NCBI GenBank assembly: GCA_021399445.1
Contig: JAJTUQ010000004.1
Coordinates: 4,650,001-4,714,000 of the forward strand
DNA from: Xylogone sp. PMI_703
Taxonomy: Eukaryota > Ascomycota > Leotiomycetes
DNA: 64,000 bases
Direction of reading: 5' to 3'
Shown one piece after another: positions 32,877 through 43,178 of the stretch. Under the pieces are notes generated by a model that worked only from the letters and a program-made list of their open reading frames with translations, was not told where the DNA came from and searched no databases. A program made the position numbers and the translations under genes. The first letter of the stretch is position 1, and each line of letters opens with the position of its first letter.

Positions 32877-35210
32877 ATGCCGTTATGCGAGAGATGCGAT
32901 CAGTTCTTCCATGGCAGAGTCTTCGAATATACACAGGGCAGCACATATTGGCAGGCCAGTATAACTGATCATTATCCCCATCATATCTCCCTTTCCTGCT
33001 TCCTCGAGGCGGTGGATCAGAAGTGCTTTGTATGTTGGCGCATATTTTATAACTCCTTCAACCGTCGCACTAAAGTGAAAAGACACCTGGAAAAGATAGC
33101 GCGTGCCATCTCACACCCCGAAATAATAGCTCAACGATCGCAGCTCTCCTTAAAGCAACGATGCGTGACTTTCATCTGGGGTGGTTTCAATCGGATAATG
33201 CCAATGTTTAATGGAGAGTTTCTCAAGGCACTAAGAATTTGCCATGACACTTTGTCTGAGCTATTCCCAGATATTGAGGCTGTTGAAAAGGATATCAGGG
33301 GTGATGAACGTGATGAGATGGGACGTGGAAGGGGGTTCATAGTCCTTGTTCCTCGTGAGCAATCAAGTATGTTGCTCATTCATGCTTACCTGGCAAATAC
33401 TCTCTAATTATCTTCCTTCCTTGCAGGTATGAATACGGTGTTATCGCCTTCCACAGCATCTGATCAGACATTCTTAAATATCAGCACCTGGATCCGTCAT
33501 TGTGAAGCAGAGCATACTCGATGTACATATCTTAGAAGTAAGGTTTCATGGTATCCAACCAGACTCTTAGATGTCGGTACCCAAGGCAACACCCTCATTA
33601 GACTCGTTCATAGCGGACAAAGTGTGGGCCATGGTCAGAGTTATATGACCCTGAGTCACCGTTGGGGAGCCTCCAAAGTCCCGACACTCAGTACTAAAAC
33701 CATAGATGCCTGGGGTAAAGGTCTTTCTATCCAGATATTGCCTCAGACGTTCCAAGAATTCATTACGCTAGCTCACCGCCTGCAAGTTCGCTATGTCTGG
33801 ATTGACTCCTTATGTATTATTCAGGAAGGTGATGCGGGTTCCGACTGGAGATCCGAGGCTCTTACCATGGACCAAGTTTATATGAACTCGTACTGTAATA
33901 TCTCAGCTGATTGGGGGTCTGAAAAACGTGGGTTGTTCTTTCAGAGGGACCTTCGAATGCTAGATAAGCCTAATGTTAACTTACGTGTTAAGAAGGAACC
34001 TAACTGGGACTCGATTACTATAGAGGAGCGCCTGTTGGTTGAAAGCGAGTTCTGGGAAGACTCAGTTTCTAAGTCACCGTTAAGCAACCGAGGCTGGGTA
34101 GTACAGGAACGTTGGCTATCCCCGAGAAACATACGTTTCGGTCCGCGAGAGGTGTTTTTCGAGTGCAGTCACCACACATTATGCGAAAGATTCCCAGAGA
34201 GCCTTCCACAGATCCTCCGCGAGGGAGACACGATTCTCAAGGCTATCTTTGGTGAAAGCCAGATGCCAAATGCCTCTCCAGCGATATTTGAGGTAGTCGT
34301 CCCTGGCACCGTACTCTATAACGCCTGGAGTGATGTTTTGACAAAGTATTCCAGATGCTATCTTACCTTTGCAAGTGATCGGCTTGTGGCATTTGCAGGC
34401 ATTGCAAAGTTCTTCCAAGCCATTCTAAATGACAGATACATTGCGGGCCTGTGGCAACGGAATCTAGCCTATGACATGATGTGGTTTCGAGATGACATCC
34501 TCACCACAGCTGTCATCAAAGACTCCAAAGACCACCTCTGCCTATTCGAACGAAATCAAGCTGACCAGTATCGCGCACCTAGTTTTTCATGGGCTTCGGC
34601 AGAAGTACCAATATCACCACCAAATCGTTTGAATAGTAATTTTGGTTTCCTAGTCGATGTTAAATGCATTAAATTCCGCTCTGGTCTCAACGTTCCAGTA
34701 GAAGAGATGACTGAAGATATATTCGGTCCCATGCTTAGTCCCACTATCGAAGTCATAGTAGTAGGAAGCCTTAGAAAAATGCGTCTCCTACCATACTTCA
34801 ATAGCCGTGAGACAGAGTTATACGCTGCACCAGGCGGGCCGCCTGCTGTCTTCAACAAGTTAGAAGAGACTAAGGACATATACAGAGACGCAGAATTGGC
34901 AAAGCTTGACTTTCAAATTAGCAAAGATGACATTACAGCATGGACTTCTAATACAAACCTGTATTATATGCCGTGGCAGGACAACTGGGATCCACGCTTG
35001 CCAGACTCCCTTGAAAGACATAAAAACTTCACTTGCTTGCTATTAGAGCTCGTAGATTCTAGCATGAGCCGCTTTCGTCGCATTGGCCGGATGTTTGGGG
35101 AAACCAAACGGCTGAAAGATATCTATCTTGCGCCTCAGGGGGATGAAGCCAAATTGCCATGTGCACATTATGATGCTAATACTACGCAATGCACGATATA
35201 TATTATTTGA
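32877..35210 (+). CDS. HET-domain protein (heterokaryon incompatibility)
   Basis: Exon 1 (32877-33366) and exon 2 (33427-35210) join over a 60-bp intron (GTATGT to TGCAG) to 757 aa. The first 160 residues carry Cys pairs (CERCDQFF, CFVC) typical of the region before a HET domain. The HET domain itself begins near residue 210. Its blocks are YMTLSHRWG (236-244), YVWIDSLCIIQ (286-296) and RGWVVQERWLSPRNI. Proteins of this type trigger growth arrest or cell death when incompatible hyphae fuse, and some act as resistance-like immune genes. No NACHT or repeat domain is fused. Its position at the edge of a repeat-rich compartment fits the fast-evolving nature of HET genes. Confidence 0.92.
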
Positions 35211-35742
35211 GTTTAAGGAAGTTAGAGCGTATAAGTTGGATAATAAGAGTTACGAGTAAGTATGCTAGGTATGCTAGAACAAAGAATTCTATTTACATAT
35301 ACAATCTCTTGTAATCTTATATTCGTGATCTTGTATAACTCTGTCGGTCTTTGCAGGTCCTTTGGTGTGACGCCTTTGATGGCCTTACGTTAATAGTTAA
35401 CCCTACTGGATGAAGTTAAGTTAATTGTGTAAGCTTCTCGCTCTAGGCTATAAGCTATCCTAATTGCTCCGGTGCTAGCCATTGTTTCCAGGATTAAAAA
35501 CCTGCTGGTTATAATCAGCCAGGCCTAGAGGTTCAGATATTATAACCTCACCTCTTATTTTACCACTTCCACCTTCTCTGTCCTTTTTTCGTTATTTTCA
35601 TTTACTCTTTTTATACTTATTGTTATTTAAGATTAAAATTTACTTATCACTTTCATAAATTGGATGACCACCTTGATAGTATTTATATTTAGTTTTTAGT
35701 TTGTTTCACTGTTATAAATGATCCAAAGACCACTGAGACCCC
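35211..35742. other. Intergenic region after HET gene
   Basis: About 530 bp, AT-rich, with no supported gene. It ends where the LTR-like sequence starts. Confidence 0.45.
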
Positions 35743-36130
35743 TGTTGTAGGGATGACAGAGTCAGGATGCGGGTTGTGCTAGGACAAGTGTCCTAGGACT
35801 GGGAGGGTCCTGGGAGCCAACGTCGACTCCAGGACAAAGGGTCCCAGGAGCCAAGCCAATTCCAGGACAGCCGCCCTGGCCCTGAACCTCGCGACCACGT
35901 GGTGGAGTCCAGGAGTCCTGAAGGAATCTAAGGCTCCAGGAAGCCACGAGGGCTATATAAAGTAGATAGTTTCTTTAGTAGATGGGAGCTTCATGCTCAA
36001 TTTAATTGATTTGCAGCATACCTGCATTTCATAGTAACTTGAATCTACAATTACGAAGTTTCACTTGCTCCCTTTGCCACTAAGCCTATTATTTGAGTAA
36101 TAGCAACCACCCTAACGTAGATACATTACA
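35743..36130 (+). mobile_element. LTR-like sequence, possible solo LTR
   Basis: The piece starts TGTTGTAGGG and has a dense set of CCAGGA/TCCTGG motifs up to 35940, then a TATA-like box (CTATATAAAG). A second region near 39045-39420 shares the layout and an identical 16-bp string (TAGTTTCTTTAGTAGA at 35967-35982 and 39233-39248) just after its own TATA-like box. No flanking target duplication or internal retrotransposon genes are visible, and the 3' boundary is uncertain. Confidence 0.35.
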
Positions 36131-36397
36131 CTTACTAGGGTATGTATCTCTGACGTACAAAATACTTTATATAACTCGTAAATTCAAGGCTTGCACGATA
36201 TAAGGGAAAATACAATTGCAGGAAGGCCAGCCTACCATAAATTTGCGACCGCTAAAAATTAGAGAATGGGAAGCCCTGCTATTACCCTTGCAACAGCTGA
36301 AAACAAGGATACTTCAGAGCTAGCGAGAGAGGCGCAAGTTACATTTTGATCACTTATGTTTTACTAATCATAATCGAGACAGTGAGATATTCAGGGG
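36131..36397. other. Spacer between LTR-like and MITE
   Basis: Short AT-rich stretch with nothing recognisable. Confidence 0.4.
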
Positions 36398-36829
36398 TAA
36401 CGTAATTCCTGGTCTGTCCGGCCACCTGGTCGGTCCGGCCACCTTAAATCTACCGTAAAATCGAGAAATTTCACTCTTTAATAACTCAACAAATATGTTA
36501 TTATATTTGACCAAACTTTAGAATCTATTTATTTATATAATAATTAATAAGTATATAAATTTTGATGTAATTAGTATATATGGTTTATACTGTACAATAA
36601 AATAACCTTGAATTCAAAGTCTGAAATCTAGTTTAACTATATATTAATACTTTGAAAACAAAATGACTAAATATTTAGAATTAAACTATAGTAACTAACT
36701 GTCTTACAAAGTTTTACCTTCTAATATTATATAGTTGTTGAGTTATTAAAGAGTAAAATTTCTTGATTTTGCGGTAGATTTAAGGTGGCCGGACCGACCA
36801 GGTGGCCGGACAGACCAGGAATTACGTTA
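36398..36829. mobile_element. MITE with about 100-bp terminal inverted repeats
   Basis: The element is 432 bp. Its ends TAACGTAATTCCTGG and CCAGGAATTACGTTA are perfect inverses, and the match goes inward for about 100 bp with only a few differences, mostly C/T or G/A as expected from RIP. The TA at each end fits a TA target duplication of Tc1/mariner-type transposons. Inside each end, CTGGTCTGTCCGGCCAC and a near copy are tandem. The middle is AT-rich and non-coding, so it must be mobilised by a transposase elsewhere. Confidence 0.85.
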
Positions 36830-37395
36830 TTGCATACTCATGTTGATTATATAAGAAAGTGCCGGGGAAGCAGAGCCAATTGTCTATGTTAGTATAGCGT
36901 CTGGAGATATCGTTATATATGCAAGCACAGCCTATCCCCTTGGCTGATGAAAATGACTGACTTTTTATGCATGTGCACCTGTAGTTGTGCAAGCTACCGG
37001 ACAAGGAACGGTTGCATTTGATTGGAAGGCTGGACAAACAATTTATTAGTCAGTAGTAATTTCAAACAGAAAAGTGTTTTGAGGTTGGCTTGCATAATTT
37101 CACCGAGTCGTTCAAAAGCGAAATATGGTCACAGCGCAAGAAAACGCGCTACAGGTGAGCCATTTTTACCGGCCAAGGGAGTATGAACAGACAGTTTTCT
37201 CCTATGTGGCGCCTATACTTTAAATATAGATACCTCCTTCTGCTTCCTTTTACCTGTTCCATCCTTTGACTATTCCCATCGTTTACCTGAATTAAGATAC
37301 GCTCGTTCAATCCTATCATTTGCCTTACCATACCACATTCGCTTTATAGTTCTCTTTTCAAGTTTTTGCCTTTTGCATACTTTCGAGGTGTCCAT
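36830..37395. other. Promoter region of the CFEM gene
   Basis: About 570 bp, with pyrimidine-rich sequence at 37330-37385 directly before the CFEM start. No other feature is visible. The MITE lies just upstream and could influence expression. Confidence 0.5.
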
Positions 37396-38701
37396 ATGGA
37401 GATCTTTCTAGTCTTTGCTGCCTTAGTCGCAGCCGCTACTGCTCAATCTTTGTCCACTCTTCCTCCTTGCGTCGTGAGTTTTTTCTCGTCAGCCATCATC
37501 ATTACTGGATTACAATCAGCTAAGGCACAGTAATGTGAATATTAGAGCGGCTGTGTCATATCTACTGTTCAGAATTTTACAACCTGTGGCGTTGACGACT
37601 TTGCTTGCCAGTGTCTGGCTTCTAACCGTGAACTCATTGAGAGCGAATCCACCTGCACCTTTAGCTGTTCTGCGCAGGATCAGGGAGGTACGTTAACTTT
37701 TTATTTTCTATGGCAAGCAATAAAGGTTGACTAAGTTCTATATAAAGCGGTCCAAGATTTCTATAATATTACCTGTTCTGATGTATATCCTTACGTCCCG
37801 CAGAATCCTCCTCCTACCTCGGACCAGATCGCTGCTGCTGCCGCAGACTACGCTGCGCAACCTCCTTGCGCTGTAAGTGCCACTTCTAATTAATTCATTT
37901 GGAAAAGTTGACATTGCCTAATACTCCTACAGCAGCAGTGCCTTAACGATACCATTGCGGCAGACGGTCAATGCGAGGTGACTGATCATTCTTGCCAGTG
38001 TAACCCCTATAATATCTTTCGGCTTTCGGATGCGTCAGCGGCTTGTATCGCTAATGCCTGCCCAACTGCGGCAGAGCAGACTCGTATGCGAATCTCAACC
38101 TCATATCCGCTTTCTAGATATAGAGAAGGCTGACTATTTCTCTCGGACAGTTATCCAGAACCTCCTTACAGCCATGTGCGCTGATATTGGGGAGCCACTA
38201 GGAGGTCCCAGTAGTAGTGGCGCTACCGCTTCTGCTTCTGTGATTGAGTCTGCATCACCCACTGGAAATCCCAATAACAGCAGTGTTGCTAGTTTTACTT
38301 CAGCAACTTTGTCCGTATCGTCTACTGAGATAGTCGAATCTGAGACCATTATAAGTATGTCATATCAATCACAATTCGATGGTGGAACTGATAGCTTACC
38401 AATAGGCACCATAACTGCTTGCCCATCGTGGGTTACGGACTGCCCAAGTCGATCAAAGTCTAACAGCGCCATTCCAATTACCACCACCTATAGACCCGTT
38501 TCAACCAAGAGTGTCTACTACAATCATACAGTTGGCTCCACCCAAACTCGACCCATAGGTTCAAGCGTACCTTCAAGCTCTTTAATCAGCTCGACAACTT
38601 CTCCAAGTCCGCAGCCTTACATTAATGCAGCCAGTATTAAGGCGTTAAACACATCCGGGGTCGTATTTGCTCTTTTTTTGGCCATTATTTTTACCATATA
38701 A
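37396..38701 (+). CDS. Double-CFEM, probably GPI-anchored surface protein
   Basis: Five exons (37396-37473, 37546-37687, 37748-37872, 37933-38083, 38151-38701) join to 348 aa. Residues 1-16 form a signal peptide (ending ATAQS). Two CFEM-type Cys modules follow. The first runs from PPCVSGCV through FACQCLAS to CTFSCS. The second runs from PPCAQQCLND through SCQCNPYN, ACPTAAEQT and AMCADIGEP. Each carries the Cys pattern that forms the flat haem-binding fold in known CFEM proteins. A Ser/Thr-rich linker leads to a hydrophobic C-terminal tail (VVFALFLAIIFTI) that fits a GPI signal. Likely roles are haem capture, adhesion or host interaction. Two modules in one protein are less common than one. 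The intron after the EQT residues resembles the usual CFEM gene layout. Confidence 0.85.
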
Positions 38702-39044
38702 GCTGAACGAAGTATGCTTTCTTTCTAATTTTGAAAGGTTGCTTGTATTAATTCTCTTTCGAGCCCTCTCTCTCTTTGTTCTGAAGGGAGTAGAGATTAA
38801 TGTATAGTTATTGTTAGTCCTTAGAATACAGTGTCCTATCTCCCGGCTCCCACGTAGTAGCCCAGTAGCCATACTGGTGACTACATATTCTACCGGTTAA
38901 CCCCCCTTCAATCTGCGTGTATCTACGCCGTAACATGGTAGCGAGAATGAAGGGTAGCCCTTGGTTGGGTGATATTCTGATAATATAAGTAGGGAAGATA
39001 CGCCATGATTTATTTCAATTCAAACCTAATATCAGGGCACCACC
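38702..39044. other. Intergenic region
   Basis: About 340 bp with the CFEM 3' UTR and nothing else recognisable. Confidence 0.4.
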
Positions 39045-39420
39045 TGTCGAACGTAGTACGGTACTATCTATGCGTAATATACTAGTGAGTACAACTATTC
39101 CCGGAATCATAGGAGCCAGGTTCCCAGGAAGGGTTATATGATAAACCCAGGGAAGTCCCCAGGGTCCGTAGACCTAGATGGACTGGGGGGTCTAGAGGGG
39201 TCTAACACAATTATATTCTTTATACAATTAAGTAGTTTCTTTAGTAGACATGAGCTATTTTCACTGGCGGAGAGGACACAACGCTGTGGAACGTGGAGTC
39301 TAACTGCACATCTGCATCTAGTTTCTTGGCACGGGCCGATGATACTTCGGGTCGAGTTCCCCTAGGACCAGCGACGGAGAATCATTATTCCAGTGACTCC
39401 AACCTCATCTCAACATCATG
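39045..39420 (+). mobile_element. Second LTR-like sequence
   Basis: It shows the same order of features as the LTR-like piece at 35743: CCAGG-type motifs (39115-39170), an ATTC/TATA-like stretch, then the shared 16-mer at 39233-39248 and a similar following sequence. Boundaries are uncertain. The two could be diverged solo LTRs of one family. Confidence 0.3.
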
Positions 39421-39692
39421 ACTTAACACCATCAATCTATTCTGTGTTTATTGTTACAGTTTTGGCAATTCTAAGAGAACTTCTCCTTTTATTGACAATT
39501 ATGTACCTGTAACGTTGGCTATTAGCTCTTTGGTGTAGAAAAACGGGAAGTAAACTCCATTGCGGGGTGAACACTAGTGCTCTGGCTCTCTACCTTCCTC
39601 CAAGTACCTTGTTGGCCAGAAAGGGTTGGATAGAAGATAATTGCGATGGCAAACACTCTGAAGTGACTCGAGAGAAAGACACGCTTGGGCCA
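39421..39692. other. Leader-side flank of the repeat array
   Basis: No gene or repeat core is visible here. It borders the array and is the natural place to look for a promoter if the array is transcribed from this side. Confidence 0.35.
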
Positions 39693-42482
39693 TTGCCAAG
39701 TGACTGCGACGTGCAACAAAATAATACAGAGGTTATATAGCGCTCTCACCGAGATTTGACCGTGGCGAGAAACCAAGATGCCAAGTAGATGCGATATGCA
39801 ACAAAAAAATCCACGGAATAATACATCCACACCTGGAAGCACACTTATTTGACGGTTCGGGCTTGGCTGCGGTCGTGAATTGCGATTTCGCCGTGCACGT
39901 ACAAGAAAGAAGGATGACTTTGAGTAGTGAACGGCTCGAACGGCAAGTCAATGCCGTGCTAAACGGCTTATTCCCGAAACACCACCTCCCCGGATATGGC
40001 ATTTGCTGTTCGGAGTGCCCGAAACGGCAATCGCAGAACAAACCAACGGCATCAGAGAGAAAGGGCACGCTACGGTCGCTTGCCAGCTTGGCAGATACTG
40101 CGATTTGCAACAAAAAATAAAACAGAATAAGATGCTAGATGAGAGGATGACGTCGTTGATTCATTCGGAGTAATTGGAGCTTATTCTGTGGAGCCTGCAT
40201 GCAGCCAAGTTACTGCGATGTGCAACAAAATTTTTGGGATTCCTCTTACCAGACACTGTATGAGATGAATGGTTGGATATCTTCATGCTCTTTCTGAAAA
40301 GGATAGCGTGAGCATGATCCCCTAGTCTCAGTTAGATTGCCTTGGCACTTGGTGCGATTTGCAACAAAAAAGGACAGTTCTTTTGAGGATTTGGAAGATG
40401 TCTATCATCGCTAGATATTTGGCCAAAACGCTATTCTTCGACCAATGCCAGCCTTTCATATTTATCTTTAGGATTTTTGTTGCGTATCGCTGCTAATGCC
40501 AAGAAAGGTTAGTCAGTAGAAGTGCATTCCAAGAGATGTATGTACCTGTGTTTGTTGCATATCACAGCATATGCCAAGCGTCTTAGACAAACACAGTATC
40601 TATCATTTCTCTCAGGGGACCTTTTTTTTGTTGCACGTCGCAGTAGAAGCCAAGCCCTCTCAAGCATTTTAGCGTTACCTTTTGCTGCCCGGATGGTATT
40701 ATATGGCAACGCAGGCAGCAGAAGGGTTCCACGGTGCTTGTGCCTTGGCATGCAATGCGGTGTGCAACAAATAAGACCTCGTTCTTTCTCTGGGTCTTGG
40801 CAACAAGTGCAATATGCAACAAAAGTACGAGCAAACACTCTGGCAATCTCAGTCGTCTTTTCATAGGTGGAGGTACGGTGACGTACAATAGATGGAGCTT
40901 CTTTAGTGTTATATCTCTCTTTCGTGGCTAAGGGCTTGGCAGAGAGTGCGATGTGCAACAAAAGTATGGGAAATCATTGAGAGAAACCCAGCTATCTTCT
41001 AATAGGTTGGAAATACTCTGACGTATAATAGAATTAGAAGGTGTCATATCTCTATCTCACGTTTGGGTCTTGGCAGAAAGTGCGATGTGCAACAAAGTAG
41101 ATGCAAACTCTGAAAAAGACATGCTATTTGATATCTAGAATATCTTTCAGGCTTGCAGAGAGTGCGATGTGCAACCAAAAATTAGGAGACTCTTGTGTAT
41201 GGAACACTATCCAGCCATAGAAGCCTTGGCATATACTGCGATTTGCAACAAAACCTACCTTGCTTCTTGTCTAGATGGTCACTCCCCTGTCCTGATATGC
41301 AACAGAACCCACTGTCAGTATAAGTCTCACGAAGATACAATGGAAGCGTTAGTTAGCAGTAGGTAAATGAAAGCTCGTTACTAGAATTTAACGAACAAGC
41401 GAACTAGGTGCACAGAAGCTCACTGCTACTAGTTAGAAGCTTGATCCTGGCTCCGATTTGCAACAAAAGAGAAGTCCCAGTTCTAAGACCATACAAAAGG
41501 TTAGAGACCAGTCGAACAAAGTCATGACCCCGGCTGCGATTTGCAACAAAATTTTGGGTTTATCTAACTAGAGACTTGGCAGATACCATGATTTGCAACA
41601 ATCCAGATACTTGTAGCTTGATATCCTATCAGCAGATGGCTTGACTTCACGCTACAGTATAAAGGACATTGTCTCACTAATAACTTGACAGCAAATGCGA
41701 CATGCAACAAAAAATCACAGCTGTTCAATCTTGACTGCTCTCATGAGCTAGTCTAATTTTGATTCTGACGTGCAACAAAAAATGGGGAGAATCATCCATA
41801 GTAAGACATAAGAACGCCACACTCTACAGCGACTTGCAACAAACTAGTGATCATCCCATAGTTCCTTTGTTCTATTGTCTTGGCTGATCTTGCGATTTGC
41901 AACAAAAGACAGGACATAACCTCAAACAAGGCGATTTAAGAGCCTGACCCCTGTCTCCGATGTGCAACAAGGAACTTCCCAAGTGCTAGTACAATGGCAC
42001 ACCCTTGACAGCGATGTGCAACAAAAGGCAAGACATACCCTCAGACATGACGAAGAAATACAGATTTAGAAGCCTGACCCTTGACTCCGACGTGCAACAA
42101 ATAACCTCTTAACTGCTAGTACAATGGCCCATCCCTGACAGCGATGTGCAACAAAACTTTGTGACATCTTTGTTCTCTTGAGTTAGCACTTCCTCTAGCG
42201 TGCAAGAAGATTCAAAGCACGTCTCTCTCTGCAGAAGATGCGAACCATCCTTGTCTCCGATTTGCTTGTCGCCTGGCGCCTTGGCATATACACCGATGTG
42301 CAACAAAAATAATGAGGCATAGATGTCTGTCTGTTTGGGGCATAAACCCTATGATGTGCAACAAAATAAATAAAGTCGTCTTTGCTGAGAGAGATAGAAC
42401 GCTAGATGTTTGATGACGACGCACAGAGGTACCAGGAATATACGCTACACACCTTGGAAGCAAGTGCGATGTGCAACAAAAT
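39693..42482 (+). repeat. Interspersed short-repeat array, about 29 units, CRISPR-like in layout
   Basis: I count about 29 copies of a core whose 3' half is TGCGATKTGCAACAAAA, usually preceded by CTTGGCA and five or six variable bases. Cores begin near 39693, 39778, 40087, 40198, 40341, 40474, 40550, 40622, 40742, 40793, 40933, 41068, 41152, 41223, 41283, 41442, 41523, 41574, 41685, 41757, 41822, 41877, 41944, 41996, 42072, 42126, 42279, 42341 and 42450. The copies at 40474, 40550 and 40622 are inverted. Between cores lie about 25 to 130 bp that mostly do not resemble each other. Spacing is irregular (about 53-160 bp between cores, one gap of 309 holding a decayed copy near 39862). No cas-like gene or open reading frame spans it. 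It could be an old minisatellite with a constrained core, a protein-binding array, or a non-coding RNA locus. Confidence 0.9.
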
Positions 42483-43178
42483 TATAGGACAGTGAGTGAA
42501 TGCAGGCTGGTATGGGCAAAGGTTTGTAGGAGCAGGAAACTTCTAGTATCAAGGTGTAAGCTATATTGTTCAGTACAATCAGAAGGGGATCGTATCTAGA
42601 GTCTAGTTCTTATAATACATGTGTCTTATAGACAATTTATGTTAAGTGCCTCAAGGTTTATTTCTGCAACTATGAACTGGTAACGTTTAAATTTTACGAT
42701 CTTGTTCTGTTTTTCATTGGACTTTTCGAATTCAGTTTAAGCTATTTCTTTCTTTCACTGCTTTTTGGAACTTCTTAGTTATTATACTACCGGAGAAATA
42801 CTGATATCACTCTGGAATATGAGCGCAGGCGTGTTCTTTAGAATGAGGGTTGACTCCAGCAGTGGCATCAGTAGAAGTCTCGTGCCACAGTTTGATGCGC
42901 CACTTATCGGCCCGAAGCGAGTCAGGGACTGGCTCTCAGCCATCTAAAGTTGGATAATGGAGAAATGGTCTGCACGAGAGTGGGATGGCGTTTATCTAGT
43001 TGATCTTGGCTTATCTCTTATCAACACTCTAAATATTGGGGCTATTAAGATGTTGATTACCTCTTGAGCTCCCTCTTCTCTACTTCAAGAGCTCAAATCG
43101 CTTGAGAGGACTTCCGATAGTTCAAGTGGATGCCCACGGTGTGTCTTTAAACTCGAAGACGCCCTGTAAACAACAGCC
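42483..43178. other. Intergenic region before the MFS gene
   Basis: About 700 bp after the last repeat core, with no core copies. A frame at 42765-42947 is probably chance. It should contain the MFS promoter. Confidence 0.45.

Noticed and set aside
39733..42463. Protein with repeated LLHIALSAK-type peptide on the minus strand
   Set aside because: The core translates to such peptides in several minus-strand frames, but stops and frame changes separate them, and three units are inverted. It is a by-product of the repeated DNA.
39693..42482. A true CRISPR-Cas locus
   Set aside because: Spacing and core are too variable, units change orientation, some intervening segments are duplicates, and no cas-like gene is near. 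The genes around are plainly fungal.
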